Shown: in pieces, positions 23,401-36,310 of the stretch
Layout of the letters: each line of letters starts with the position of its first letter
How positions within the stretch are numbered: the first letter of the stretch is position 1
Source: Aptenodytes patagonicus
Taxonomy: Eukaryota > Chordata > Aves > Sphenisciformes > Spheniscidae
Length of the DNA stretch: 64,000 bases
NCBI RefSeq assembly: GCF_965638725.1
Contig: NC_134950.1
Coordinates: 134,121,636-134,185,635 of the forward strand
Direction of reading: 5' to 3'
Notes under the pieces: generated by a model
The model's database searches: none
What the model saw: only the letters and a program-made list of their open reading frames with translations
What the model was told of the DNA's origin: nothing
Made by a program: the position numbers and the translations under genes

Positions 23401-26400
23401 TCTCCCAGCGCTAAGAAATCCGAACTTTGTGTGGATTAGGATGAAATCAAATGTGTATATCAGCATGAAAATCGGACAGTGGAAGAGCAGCTGCTTGGGA
23501 GGGCCAAAGGGTCTGAGTTATCCAAAGGTTAGGGCCCAGTCCAGCCATCACGAGCTGAAGGGAAACAAATGCAAATTGTGATGATGACAGGGAATCAGGA
23601 AAGAAGTGTCCTAAACCCGATAGCTCTTTGAGTAGGGGGGAATTCTCAGCTCATCTCTCTCTTACAGGGATGTTACTCCACTCTCTTTACTCCTCCTTAG
23701 CTGTGGTTTGCCAAGTATTTTCCTGCTGATAGCACAACATTTAGAGACAGCCTTTCTCTACCTCCCCCATAAGAAATGTCTCTGCAACAGAGCTCCATGG
23801 GGGACATACCCAAAAAGGCAGCAAGTAGGTCTTCCTCAGACCTCTGGCAGATAACAAGGAGATCTGCATGTGTCCCGGTGAAAGCGGTCTGGAACAGAAG
23901 CCAGTTCCTCATTTCTGAGCCAGGAGCACATCTATGAGTTAAGGACGTTCCAAACGAAAATATGGTGTCTTCCAAGCTCTGCAGGGAGCACTACATGAAT
24001 GGCAGATGCACTGCCCACAGACTGTATTTTCCATGGCATCAAGCCTTCACACTTGTAAGAGTTCCTTCCTAAAGAGCAGTAATCTCATATCAACAGCAAA
24101 GAACTGGAGCTTCCGATGTGCAAGTACTTGCCTTTAGATGCACTTTGGGTGCACTAATTAAAGGATTAGACCTTCTTTCTCTCTCTGCCTCCTGTCTGGA
24201 AGGCTTTGCACACCCTTTGTACAGTAGAAGTTAATCAAAGCAATTCTCATGGTTAGTATACGTAGTGGTGTCAACGTAGTGGTGGGCATTTGTATTGGGC
24301 TAACCGACACCTTTCAGAGGGTTTGCATATAAAATGACACCAGAGTGCTGACTTCCAGGTGCCTACCTACCACACAACAGAGAAGGTGGATCTGACCTAT
24401 GAACTAGGCAAGTTCACAGAGTAATTTGTACTTTGTAATCTGTAGAACTTGGGTGATACAGCTCAACATACAGAGCTATTCTTGATGAAGTCTGTGACTG
24501 GAGGGCAAAGACTTGTTCACACATGGAAATGCTTAAGAACGTCCACACAGGACTTGCTGCTCCACCTCAGATCCACACCCCATCTCAGCCCAGGTGAATT
24601 TCCTGGTTAGACAAACCCGAGTTCCCAATAGAGATAAGGAAGAACACAGGAACTTGTTCAGAACAAGAATGTTCACATTTGGAGATACTCAGGGAGGGCC
24701 ATTGTATTTCAAACTCAGATCCGACCTTAACTTGCATGAGCTTTCAAGAGTAGACACTCATTAGCACAGTGTGATCCTTTCAATATCTTCCTAGTTCGCC
24801 GCGAGTGTCTTCTGTTGGTTTGCACTAAGTTAATCTAATCTAAATGTAATTAAATGAAACTCAGCTGAGACAAAGGGCTCCCATAAGTCTCCATGTAGAT
24901 TTCCAGCTCAAACCACAACCCAGACCACTTCAGCATAGAGGTTGGATATAAAGTGTTGAAATTAATTTCTTTTGGAATCGAGGAGGCCTCGCCTGAGCAG
25001 GGAAGACCGGGTCACCGCCAGTGTGCCTGACAGGCAACTTAAGCAATGATGATGCGCTCAGCAGTACGTTATCACCTCACAGCTATGACAGCACAACTGA
25101 TGGACACGGCACCTCTTAGTCCATTGCAATGAAATGGAAAATAGGTTTCTAGAAACCGCTGCTGGAACTCATTAATTAGTCTCTCTGATTCCTGAGCCCT
25201 GACAGCTTTGCTGACAAGGCAGAAGAGTTCTCTACCTTCAGCTGCTCCATTCACAGCTACTGTTATTAATTAATCTAACACGATTTCAGTTTAAATTAAC
25301 ACACCGGACACCATGGCTGAGGAACGGGCACCCCCCTTTTTTACAGCTGGAGTGAAAACAGTAGTAACCTCTTCATCTACATCAGCTAAATCCAAGATGA
25401 ATCATCAATCACATCCCTCAGTGAAATGCTGCGTTATGGGGATGCTCCTGCTTATGTACTTGCTCCCACTTAAGTATCTCATTTCTGTATGAAGAGGTTT
25501 TTAATCAGCTAGAGGGCAATCAATATGCTGAGTTTATAATGGCTCAGGAATGGGTATGTCACCTATTGAATAGTTTACCAACCATTACTTGTCACTTAGC
25601 CTATGCAATTGAATGGGCAAAACCTTAGCTGAAGTGACGGGGGGTTTTGCTACAGTCAGTGCATGAATCCTCCACAGTAAATCCGCTCCGATGTTATACA
25701 TGCTCTTGCAGCCTTGTTCTCCCACCGTTTCTGACTCACAGTGTCTCGCATTGCAGCTCTTCCATATAGCCCGTTCTGGCTAGTTCAGAGAGCAGAGGCT
25801 GCAGCTGTATTTACAGGGCACTCACACGTTGTGTCCTGTTGTGCAAGGTATTGCAGAGCTGCTCCAAAACACGCTAAATCACATTCCAGCAGTGCCTGAT
25901 TCCATGACACAGATTTTGGGCAGAACTTCATGACATATTTTAATCGTTTGGAGAAGGATATTTTTTATCTCAGAAAAAAAACCCACTGTTTAGACGTCAC
26001 TGGAGTGTGGATGATGAATTTAGGAGGAGAGTGGGAGCCAGGAAATCTGGAGTTTTCTTCCTGCCTGACTGCTGGCTCTGTGGCCTTGGGCAAGCCCTAA
26101 TCTTTCCGACTCCACTTCCCAGCCTGTAAAATAGGGGTAATATTAGTTACTTCATGGTGATGACTGCAGTAGCGATCAGTTAACAGTTTTTCTATGGTAA
26201 AAAAAAAAACTTTGAATATTATTGCCCATAGTATTTTAAAGAGGAACAATGTCCTTGTTATTCATATTGACATTTGAGGGTAATAAGATAAGAACAACCC
26301 ACCCCCTTACCCTGTTCATCAGGATCACTTTACAGTACTCCTCCAAGAGTCTGTCTTTGGAAAAGGGACAAATCCAGTTTGTAATCCAATTCATCTGCTT

Positions 26401-29180
26401 AGGGGCATCCCAGGCATTATACAGCTGCTGTGCAACATCTGAAGTGGAAACAACCCAGTTTTCATTAGAGCAGATTTTGACTGGAAGAAAAACTGTATTT
26501 TTTTAATGGAAAGCTTCACATTTTTCTCTCACGTTTCTATTTTGTACCACTTTCTCTTTTTCCTCATTTTGATCATGAGGAAACTTCTCCTTTCTCCCTC
26601 TCAGGAAATCAAAATGAAACTCCCAAAACGTTGCAGATCAAACGTCTTTGTTTAAGATTTTCTCATGAAAAAAAAGGCTGTTTGCTGTCAGCTCTTTTCC
26701 AAGCCACCTGGCTCCTGGCTCCTCGAGCAGATGCTGATCAGGTAAGCTGCTGATGTCTTGTTTCCCAATTCTCTCCAGTGTTCAGCCACCATCTCTTTTC
26801 CTACATGTAGATGGAAAACTCTCCAGGGCAGGGTACATCTCAGTGTTCTCTGCTTTCTCCACACTCCACAAACTGAGTCCTGCTTACAGTGCTAAGGAGC
26901 AATGGTAATAATAATGATGAAAAGATACGATTAAGGGATCGTTAGCCCTAATAATTCCTCGCCACTGAAGCAGTGCCTGGAGGCCTCCTGCTATCAGCCT
27001 GTACAAAGCCAGTCTGGGTCTGCCTGACCCACGTGGAGCATCAGGCTCATTCCGGAGCAGGGGCAGGGGCAGTGCAGGCATTCCTGGCCACCCTTGCTCC
27101 GGTATTTTGCACGGTGGGGTGGGAAGCTGAATCAAAGGACCCAGCCATAGTTCCAGCTCTTTAGAGGTGGCAAATATTTTCTGTCTGCAACACCACTGCT
27201 TGGCTCTGTAAGCACTAAGTAAATCTGAAGTATAGCCCAAACCCTCTATAAAGGTAATGTAAACCTCCAAGATCTATAACCAATGCTTTGCACTTTCTTA
27301 TGTTCTGTTGTAGATTTTATTGCAAGGCTTCATAGAAGGCCATTTACAGACACCCACATCCTGGGTAGGACAGTGTCATCTGACAAGTGTCTGTCTGAAG
27401 GTAGCCACAGCAAAGCCATCATAACCAACGTTTTGTGGAAAACAGCCTTTCTTATTAATTCTGTAGTCTCTGGTTACTTCCATTCCCTTTTCCTGATTCC
27501 AGGCCTTCCCTGTCATTGCTCCTATGGTGTTCCTATGCACTGGCCGGGAGGCTGTAACAGAGCTTGCATAGCTCACGTAACAAGGAATTGCATGACAAGG
27601 AATGATGCAGCCAAAGTTTTTGTATAGCTTTCCCACAGAAGTCCTGATGCTGGTTTCACAGTACCACATGCATTAAAGGTCTGACACTGCAATCCCCAGC
27701 CAAAAAAACAGCACATTTCACACGAGTGGGTAAGCAGATCATTGCAGAGGGACTGGCTTGGAAGACAGCAAATAACTTCTTTGGAAAAGCATTGTAATGT
27801 TGGGATACGACCCTCTGATACACCTCCGCCAGCTGGGAAAAGGAACTCTTCCAGGGACGTGAGGTGGGTACAGAAAGGTGTTCAAGCCTTTGGCTGTGAC
27901 CCGGCTGGTGTTACAGGGCTGTGGGCAAATGTGTGATTCATCATCTGTATGGTTATAGCTGAACAGGGTTGCTGGGTTTGTATTTTTAACAAGACACACG
28001 CGTGAGTTGAATGAAAAATTGAGACAGAAGGAGGGAGAAGCAGCTGCTGGGGCCGATGGTCACTGATCCTTTCCATGTGAGGGGGTAACCTTTGGTAACC
28101 CTGGCCCCATGTCATGTGACAGGGCCAGGAAATAAACCCTGGGCTCTTACCAGCACTCCTGTGTGTTACACCTTTATTGCAGTGATGACAGGTTGATGGC
28201 TACACTGAAAGGTTCTTTTCCTTCGGGGAGTCCTGTCCAATGTTCAGCTTTATCCGTCCATAAATGCTGTCTAAGTAGTGTAGGGTCACTGGGAAAGGTT
28301 CCCGCTCGCCCTACAATCCCCCCACCTAAAGACTGTGGCTGGGAAAGGGCCCCCTCACCTGCCTGTCAAAAGCCACTAATTCACTGTCACCATGGCCAGC
28401 TTTCTCCTCCCTGGAAGTGGAGAGAACTTACCTCCGTGGAAGCCTTTCAGAAGGATCCTCTTTCCCTCTCTCCCTTTCCCGTCCCACCCCATCTCTTGAC
28501 AACCCAGTGTACTAAAATACCAGTCAATCTCCATGTGCTTTTCTTGGATCTCAGGAGAGAACATGGCAAAGATGATCTCATTTTAGATAACTCCTCTGGC
28601 AGACTGGAGAATACCATAGCAGTTCCTCTCCTTAACAGTTTCACCTCTCTATTTTCCTTTTTGACAATGACATTATTAAGGGCTCTTAATATGCTGCAGG
28701 GTTACTATAAACACAGAGATGCTGCAGGGGTATTGGAAAAAAAGAAACCAGGAGTTAACTGAAGAAAGAAATGAACTAGGAAGGATGTTAATCACAATTT
28801 GTGAGCTCACAATTTTTGAATGCTATTATTCTTTCTTTTATTCCACCCCTCACACCCCCTAGCTCTCTTTTAATTACCACTCATGGGAAAGGTAAGATGA
28901 CCAGTTTGATAATTCTCAGCACCACAACAAGTGGTAGGAACAAGTTTAAACTGGAGATTCTAAAAGCTTTCTCTTTGCATAAGACAAATTTATAGCTTGG
29001 AAACTAAATATTTGTTCAAAGAACTTTTGGAGGTGTTTGAGCACACAGGAGAGATGAAATGGCAGATTAAATATTTCATTTACATGCGATATGCATAGCA
29101 TTAAGTCCTATCTTAATTCTTCACCTGTTTTCTGAAATCCTTTGACAAACACAGGACATTTCACCTTGCCGTTGTTATTT
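23401..29180. other. CpG-poor intergenic core between EVX1 and HOXA13
   Basis: Nearly 6 kb with few CpG dinucleotides, no island and no ORF resembling a protein. Apart from the MIR near 26.1 kb I recognise no repeat. It is the least island-like part of the window and may be the least constrained. Confidence 0.5.
26028..26165 (+). repeat. MIR SINE remnant
   Basis: Reads in order like the MIR core-SINE: GAGCCAGGAAATCTGG, GGCTCTGTGGCCTTGGGCAA, then CCTGTAAAATAGGGGTAATA. MIR is a tRNA-derived SINE old enough to be shared among amniotes. It is diverged, and its ends are approximate. Confidence 0.85.
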
Positions 29181-31055
29181 CGAGTGGCTTTCAGGCTCAT
29201 TTAACTATTTTGTGTTCCTGTGTGGAAGTATCCTGGGAGGGGAGCAGACTCCGGTCCCTAAGGGGAGCGCCGCAGGCTGCAGGCGGGTTGATCCCTCCTT
29301 TAGCAGACATTTCCAACGCACTGCTGCTGAATAAGGATGGGGCTTCGCCCAGGAAACCAGATCTGGCTCCAGTGGGTATGCAGATGCTCCGGGGATGAGC
29401 TCCATAGGAATGGCTATAATTAGAACAAACAAGCAAACAAACAAGCAAACTGCGCTTCCCACTGTAGGAACTCGGTGAAGTTTCTCGGGGGGGGAACAGG
29501 GTCCGGCGATTTTGGGGCTTCTGGGTGTTCAGTGCAAGGGTTTACTTCTGCACAGCAAACTGTATGACATGGGCTTTATCAGAGCCATTTCCACGTCTGG
29601 GGGCTTTTTTCTTGTAACTCGCTGAGCTGTCGTGAAACCGTGATCTACAGCTTACTCAACCAAAGCTTTTCTGTGCTGTAATTCCTACAAACCGACCCAT
29701 CTCGCTATGCATAAATCTGAAAGTCAGCACAACTGTGTGGCAGAGCTCCCTCCTGTACACACACTTGCACGCACACACGCACACTCTCTGCTCTTTCTAC
29801 TTACTAGCAGAAATATAGAAGAGGAGAGAGCACTTCTGTGCTGACAATGATCTGATAATCTCCCGCAGTCTGCTTTCGAAAGAAATACACTATATACACT
29901 AATACATTTATCCATAGGTTCAGGGGACGATTCCAGGGCAGAAAGCACAATGTAAACATGCAAATTTGTACTCCGTCCATAGTCTATTTAAACAAAAGGT
30001 ACTCCTTCCTTCTACTTGTAATAGAGAAGATTAAAACAGTACCAAATGTGAGCATTAGCGACTTTGGAAAGGGGTTTTATTCTTTATGCCCTAAATGCCT
30101 AAACTTAATATTTTGAGGTGGCACACAAGCTGTGATCATAAAACGAGTTTTACTGGGAAGCCATGTTTACTTCTTGTTTATCAGACTTAATTCACTCTGG
30201 GTAGGTTCCAAGCTGCTGTGTTAGAGATTAAAGGCAACTGCGCACCCCAATTAGCAGCCAGCCCTTTCTAAGTAAAAATATTTCTGAGGGGCGAGATGAA
30301 AGTGGAATAATTTCTGTTCATTAACAGTAGAGAGCTGGGGCGGGTTATTTTTCACCAAGCGGCTATATCTTGATTTTGAGCCTCTCAAGATTTAAAACGA
30401 GTGACCACGTAAAAGTGAAACCCAGTGCAAAAATACCCCTCCAGGAACCGCTTTCGATAGAGCACACGAGCTCTGCAGTAAAAATCATACTGACTAGTAA
30501 AACGTCGGGGCTGTGCAGGGCTCCAAGCTCTCCAGCAGAAAATCTAGCTCTGGGGCACTAATCTCTCTGTCTTTCATGCAAAACTTTTCAACTGAAGCCA
30601 CGGTGGAGGCCATAAAAACTTTTGCTTCCCTTTAAGCAAGGCAGCAGAAAATTCACGCTGTTCTAGGGGGACAGTCAGCTGCGGGGCTGAAAAGATCGCG
30701 TTCAAAAGGACTTTACCATCTCTTTCCGAATATGACTCCTCTGTGCGAGTGTAAATCCTGCCTTGTGCACACAGTAAGCGAGAGAAGTTTTTCCCTTCGG
30801 AGTAATATGGAGTTTATCAACTAAAAATTGAGCAAATAAATCTCGAAACTTTATTTCAGGAGTGTATTTTACACCTGAAAGACTTGTTTTAATTTTCACG
30901 TTTTCACAGAGGCCTATAAATCTTACTTTGCACCCGCTTAACCTTCTGGGGGGAAAAAAAAAAAAAAAAAAAAAGCAGCGTCGGCCACAGCAAAACAGCC
31001 GGGTGAACACAGCAAAACAGCCGGGTGAACACAGCAAAACAGCCGGGTGAACACA
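29181..31055. other. AT-rich non-coding stretch with possible enhancers
   Basis: No gene is supported. A CAAA/CAAG repeat lies at 29428-29452. From about 29900 to 30360 the sequence is AT-rich with ATTAAAGGCAAC and CCCAATTAGC close together (30222-30252), partly echoing the motif pair in the EVX1 flank. A poly-A run lies at 30954-30974. Confidence 0.4.
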
Positions 31056-31057
31056 GC
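30986..31057. repeat. 22-base minisatellite, about 3.3 copies
   Basis: Three identical copies of a 22-base unit beginning CACAGCAAAACAGCC, at 30986, 31008 and 31030, followed by a six-base partial copy. It directly follows a poly-A run. Confidence 0.95.
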
Positions 31058-31059
31058 CC

Positions 31060-31965
31060 GCCCAGCCCCGACACGGCGGCGATGGGCCGGGCAGAGCCCC
31101 ACGCTGCTGCCCGTGCTCGGAGCGGGCGGGCGCGGAGTGGGCGCTGCCGGGCGCGGTGCGGTGCCCACGGGCTTCCCCGTGGCCACCTTGCCAGACGGCT
31201 GTTAGCAAACCTCTCCCCGGTGCCTCGGCCTTGGCAGTCCTGTCCCCCCTCCGCTACCCCGGGGTAAATCTCCGGCGCCTCCTATTAACTTTCTAATGAG
31301 CAGAGAGCGGGGGAAGGCGAGACACCCACCCGGGTTAAACCCCCCCCGGGATCCCGACGGGGACCCCGATGACTGATTTATTTACCGTCATTGTTTTACT
31401 AGACAATGCTCGCTTCCCGAGAAACTTCGGGCGTCTCGGCTGCATATTGTTTGGAAATATCTTTGAAAATACCCCATCTGCCCCTCGTTTCGGCCAATCG
31501 TAACACCTCTTTGATTTGAAGGAGAGAAAGCTTAGATCCTGCCTTTTATTGAAACCAGCGAAGGACCTTGGGAGGAGGGGGCGGGAGGGGAGGAGAAAAG
31601 GGGAGGGGGAGCAGGGCTGGGGGGGAGCCGTCGGTCGGCGTTAATCACACATCCACTTTGTCAAGAGGAGACAGCGCCGATGCGTGCAGCGCACATGTTT
31701 CGGCGGCCGCGGTCCCCGCTCCTGCGGAGCCGGTAGCCCGCCGGAGCCGCGCCGCCGTCCCCGCATCACCTGCCGCCCGGCAGCCGGGCCCTGCGCGGGG
31801 GGCCGCGGAGAGCCGGGCAGGGCAGCCGGGCCCTGCGCGGGGGGCCGCGGAGAGCGGGGCAGGGCAGCCGGGCCCTGCGCAGCGGCGGAGCTGCCGGCAC
31901 CTGCGCGGCCCCGCGTCCCGCCCGCCGCCGCAGCCGAGTGACACGGAGGATTACAGACTAGGACG
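31060..31965. promoter_or_regulatory. CpG island with minisatellite
   Basis: CpG-rich at 31060-31350 and 31560-31960, with an AT-richer middle carrying CATTGTTTTAC and CAATCGTAACACC. Contains the 42-base repeat at 31779. No supported gene. Confidence 0.6.
31779..31884. repeat. 42-base GC-rich tandem repeat, about 2.5 copies
   Basis: Units start at 31779, 31821 and 31863 with GGCAGCCGGGCCCTGCGC. The period is divisible by three, so it gives in-frame peptide repeats in all frames. These are not evidence of a protein. Confidence 0.92.
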
Positions 31966-32555
31966 AGCCTATAGATGCAGGTTTATCTCCGGCTCGCCGG
32001 GGCGGTTCCATGCTCTGACAGCCGAGGGAAAGGACAGGGATGCAGGCTGATGTCCGGGCGGAAAGCCTTGCTTGTAGAGTTGAAACTGCAGCGCTGCCCT
32101 GGACGCTCTTCTTCGTAAAACATCCTTTCAAACACGCACACTCCCCGTCATCTACAAACACAGCTGTGGGTGTATAGGCGTATCGGCTCGTACACGTGAG
32201 TGTGAGAATATACACATCTCTCCCTCCTATAAGTGACCCTTCCTGCTACTAGGTTTCCCTTCTTCAATTTGCCTTTCTTCCTGATATGTCAGGCTCTGCC
32301 TTTAAATATCAGCCGGGAAAGAGTTTTTGGGGGCGACCTTTGCGGGAGACGAATTTATCCATCTGAAGTAGCCCCTGCCCTCTGCACTGAAAATAACGTA
32401 ATATAATAATTGCAGGACTTCAGCACAAATCCGAGCCCAGAGCGCAGCCCACATCCTGGTCCCTATTCCGGCTGCCGCGTGAATCGGGCGTTTGCATTAA
32501 CCGGTGTGAGTGCTGGTTATTCCGGGCTGAACAAAAGTCTCCATCAGCTCCCGAA
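31966..32555. other. Non-coding stretch
   Basis: Mixed sequence without a gene. A rightward TTTAAATATC lies near 32300. Confidence 0.4.
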
Positions 32556-32559
32556 GGCG

Positions 32560-32970
32560 TGACACTGGTGGGAGCGGTGAAAACGGCTCCTTGTGGGCTC
32601 GCTGGCCACTCGCATGAAGGGCAAACTGTCTGCGGGAGCGAGTCGCCTTGGCCGGGAAAGGGACATTGCAGAGCGGCGGGGAGAATGGGCAGGGGACACG
32701 GGGGGAAGGATCGCGCGTGGGACGCCGCAGAGCAGCGCTCCCGCTGCTCCTTTGTGGGTGCACACTCACACAGACACACGCACACAGACACACACGCGCA
32801 GACACACACGCGCAGATGCTCCGCGCTGCCGTGCCCGCTCCCAGGACCCACGCGAGGGTTATCCCCGTGATCGGCCGGTGGGGCTGCTCATCGCCACCCC
32901 ACGCCGGTGCTCAGCGGGATGGGTGCACCTCGCTACCCACCCGGCTGCGCCCTGCCCCGCTTCCCCAGCT
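32560..32970. promoter_or_regulatory. CpG island with CA/CG tract
   Basis: CpG-rich block. At 32760-32817 there is an alternating purine-pyrimidine ACAC/GCGC tract, read as HTHTDTH-type peptide repeats. Confidence 0.55.
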
Positions 32971-33835
32971 CAAGGATGCGCTGAAGAAGCTTCTTAAGTC
33001 GTTTTTATTATTATTATCATTATTTCTTCTTTTTTTTTTAGTGGGACGGGGAGAGCAAGAGGTCCCACCACCCGGTCCAGCTAGTGTAGAAACCAGCCAG
33101 GTCACATACGTACATTTCTCCCCGGGGCGCTGGGATGGGGGAGAAAAGTTTGGCTCTGATATTTTCCGAGCTAGCTCCTTTTCCAATACTCTGTCCGTGA
33201 CGGTGTGATCCGTCTCACCCTGCTATAGAGAAAATAACACTAAATTGCTTCTCTTTTCATAGCTTTTCGAGTACCTCTCCTTCTTGCAGATTAAACGACC
33301 GGCTGCTGGCGGGGGGGGGGGGGGCGGGGGGGGGAATTACAAGACTGTGAAAGGAATAAAACTCTAAGTCCATAAAGATGAAATGTAACGAGTATGTTGA
33401 ATACATAACGCTGCTATATAACAGTTTCAATTAGTTGAGTAAGTCCTCTGTAACGTCTTGTAAAGGTGTAAGGACACGTTTACAGTATAAGCAACATAAT
33501 GTTCTCAACTGTACGAGTTAATTATTTCCAGATTTATTTTTTTTAGAAGTGAGTTTCACAAGTAAAGGCTCTGTCGGGGTATAAAACAACTGATGTATTT
33601 TTCCAACATTAAACATCTTGAGTTCATAATTAGAAGCGGAGGAGAGAGCGGACAGTTAAATAATTAGACTCGGGGATTTTAGAGGAAAAACAAAAGAACA
33701 GCCTTTTGTCTTTCGGGGGGCCGCGATTATGGCGACCGTGTCTCCTGCGCTCGGATTTATCTCCACTCAACAGCGGCAGCACGTAAGGCAATAACGCCGC
33801 CTGGCACAGCCCAGACACGTAAGGCGGTTGTGTGA
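32971..33835. other. AT-rich non-coding stretch
   Basis: A broken G-run (14 G, C, 9 G) lies at 33311-33334. From 33350 to 33680 the DNA is AT-rich with GCTATATAACAG and TTAATTATTTCC elements. No gene is seen. Confidence 0.45.
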
Positions 33836-33839
33836 AACC

Positions 33840-34385
33840 GGCGACCGGGAGGGAGCGGAGAGCAGAGTTTTTCGCTCCTACAATTCACGAAATCCCGATA
33901 AATTTTTGCGAAGATGCTTATTGCTCAGTCAACGCCTCCAAACTTCTTGAAATGAGCAGAGTAAAGTCTCAGGCGTGTCGCAAGGTCCGTGCGCGACTCC
34001 AGCTCTCTGTCCCCGCGGCGTTACCCCTTCTCCGCCCCCCCGGCGCCCCCCGCGCTGCCGTTGCGCCCACGGGGAGCCGTGGGGAGCGTGGCACCTTCCA
34101 TCGTCAGTGGGGCTGGGGCAGACCCCAGGAGGAAGGTGTCGATACTCTTTTCGGTTCCCTCCTGCCCTGCCTCCAGGGCTGACTGTCCGTTCACTCTCTT
34201 GCTTTTTATGCTGTAAAGGTCGCGAGTACTTTGTTCCCGAGGATTTGAACTTGCCCCCGCTCCCGAGCGGAGCCCAAATCTCACCCCTTCCCCCGTGAGA
34301 CTGCGCTACCTACCTGGACCCGTCTATTTCTAACCGCCCCCCTCAAAACGAGCTGCCCGAGCCCGCCCCCCTCCTGCCAGTTTCC
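33840..34385. promoter_or_regulatory. Weak CpG island
   Basis: Moderately CpG-rich, densest at 33970-34110. No gene is recognised. Confidence 0.4.
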
Positions 34386-35740
34386 CTGAAAATTTATCTC
34401 ATATTTAATCATATTTTAATTTTCTTCGGAGCGGGTGTAAAGTCTCAGTGGGTCAAAGCGGAGATGAAAAGGAATAAAAAAGAAGGATGGGATTTCCCAT
34501 GCTTAGGCCTTTCCTAGAACTAAGTCCAGGACCTAAAACTCCATGCGAAAGGCTTGGCTTTAGCTCCCTGCGCTCCACAGTTTCCAAGACAAGCACAAGC
34601 CGAGGCTGAGCAGGGATCCATTGGTAAAAATCAACGCAAAATTTAGTTGTCACTAATTTTGATTGGCAATAAAAAAGTCCACAAATCCCCCTCTCTTGTA
34701 CGTGTTAACCCAAAGTTGTCTGATTTAAAACCAGGTGCTAGCAGCGGAGCAAATAAAGACTTCCAGATTTCTCTTAAACATACTTACATTATTTGTTAGG
34801 GGTTTTTGTTCGTGAGGAACCAAGCTCGCTTTGGGCTCGTAGGGGGTGCTCGCACCGCACCGGGACCAGAGAGAAAGTCTGCAGAGGATTTTTTTTTTTT
34901 TTTTTTCTTAAAGCAATCAACTACAGCATAACTTTTCGCAGGAAGGGAGTCCTCATGAGGAAACATTCAGATGTTCAGAATCGTTATCCGAGCTCGACGG
35001 GGAACCTTGGAAATTTTAATTTTTAAAATTTTATATGCACATATATATATGTACACACACACACATATACAAGAAAACTTGTCTAGATTCCTGTGTGGAT
35101 CATTATACACACATCCCAGGAGAGGCAGAGCGGTGCTTAACAGCGAGGAACGTTTTCCCAGTCCTGTGGGAAGTCTGTAGGTACCTGATAGCACTAGAAT
35201 CCCGGGAGCCTTGATTTTGGGGTTTGGTTTTCTCTTTTTTTTCTTTTTTTTTTTTTTTAATAAAGTAACAGGAGCGACGAGTTTCTAATCTCTGTAGGTA
35301 AAAGCATATTTGCGCTTCTAAGGGTGAGAAGACTGGGAATGTCTCTCTGACCTGCGACTGGGATCATATATTGTTCTAAAGTAGAAATGTCAAAGTAAAG
35401 TCATTTACCACCTGGATGTCCTTGACTTGGGATGATTAAAGTTTAATCCGAGGTGTGTGCACAGCTTTGCCGTGTTATTTAAACACATCAAAGGTCATAA
35501 AAGGATTCCAATAGCATGAGTCGTACACCAGAGAGCTTTTTCTGTGGAGAAATCCGTATTTTATTCTAGCCTAAGCTCCAGAACGGTCTTTAAAGAAAAA
35601 GGAAACAAAGGGGGGAAAAAACGGGATGGTAGGGGGGAAAGGGATTTAATTTCTAAGGGGGGTGGCAGACTTCAAAGAGGCTGGAGGGTCGGGCTCTCGG
35701 GGATAGACCCGGGGAAGGACAGAGCCTTCAATTATCATTA
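34386..35740. other. AT-rich non-coding stretch
   Basis: T-run at 34888-34907, TA/CA simple sequence at 35040-35068 and a T-rich tract at 35230-35260. At 35390-35520 there are clustered AAAGTAAAGTC, GATTAAAGTTTAATC (an inverted repeat) and TCAAAGG elements that may be TCF or homeodomain sites. Confidence 0.4.
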
Positions 35741-35742
35741 GC

Positions 35743-35762
35743 TGTGCAGACATCTAGTGGGA
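35743..35762 (-). promoter_or_regulatory. Candidate CTCF site
   Basis: On minus it reads CCCACTAGATGTCTGCAC, close to the CCACTAGATGGCAG form of the CTCF core with two mismatches in the 3' part. It sits at the left edge of a CpG island. Confidence 0.35.
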
Positions 35763-36310
35763 AACCCTCGCAATTGCACCCCGACCTCCTCCGCCCCGCG
35801 GGAAGGCGCTTACCCCGGCTTCTCGGACGCACCGCTCCCCTCCTCTCCTCCGGCCGCCGCGGAGCGCTGCCGCCGCCGCCGCCGCCCCCGCCGAGCCGCC
35901 ACCGCGGAGCGGGGAGCGGGGATGGCGGCGCCCCGCGGCGCGGCCCCCGCTCGCCCCCATTGGAGGCTCCCGGTGCCAGTCCGGCCCTGCCCGGCCCCGC
36001 CCGGGTCCTGCCCCGGCGAGACCGGCCCCCGGCCGGCTTCAGCCCCACAACGGCAAGCCCGCAACCCGCCGTGCTGCTCCGCCCGGTGCCTCGCTCCGTT
36101 TGCCACGGGCGGTGCTCGAAACCCAGGCAAGGATATCCTCCCCCCGCAGCCTCCGGGGCTCTGTTTACCCTTGCAAATACCTGATGGTTATCGCTAGCAG
36201 GGGACGGGAGCCTGCCCCGGCGCCCGGCGGAGCCACCCGAGCAAGCCGGGACACGCGGGACGGCGGACATCCGAGCTTACCCGAAACCCTTCCTGCTCCT
36301 TTCTGTGTTA
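35763..36310. promoter_or_regulatory. CpG island
   Basis: Dense CpG, especially at 35770-36140, including a CCGCCG run. Frames on both strands are low-complexity. No gene is supported. Confidence 0.6.

Noticed and set aside
17101-29180. Search for CR1 LINE ends and retroviral LTR-type elements
   Set aside because: I saw no CR1 terminal octamer repeats and no LTR-like or viral coding segments. Absence by eye is not proof.
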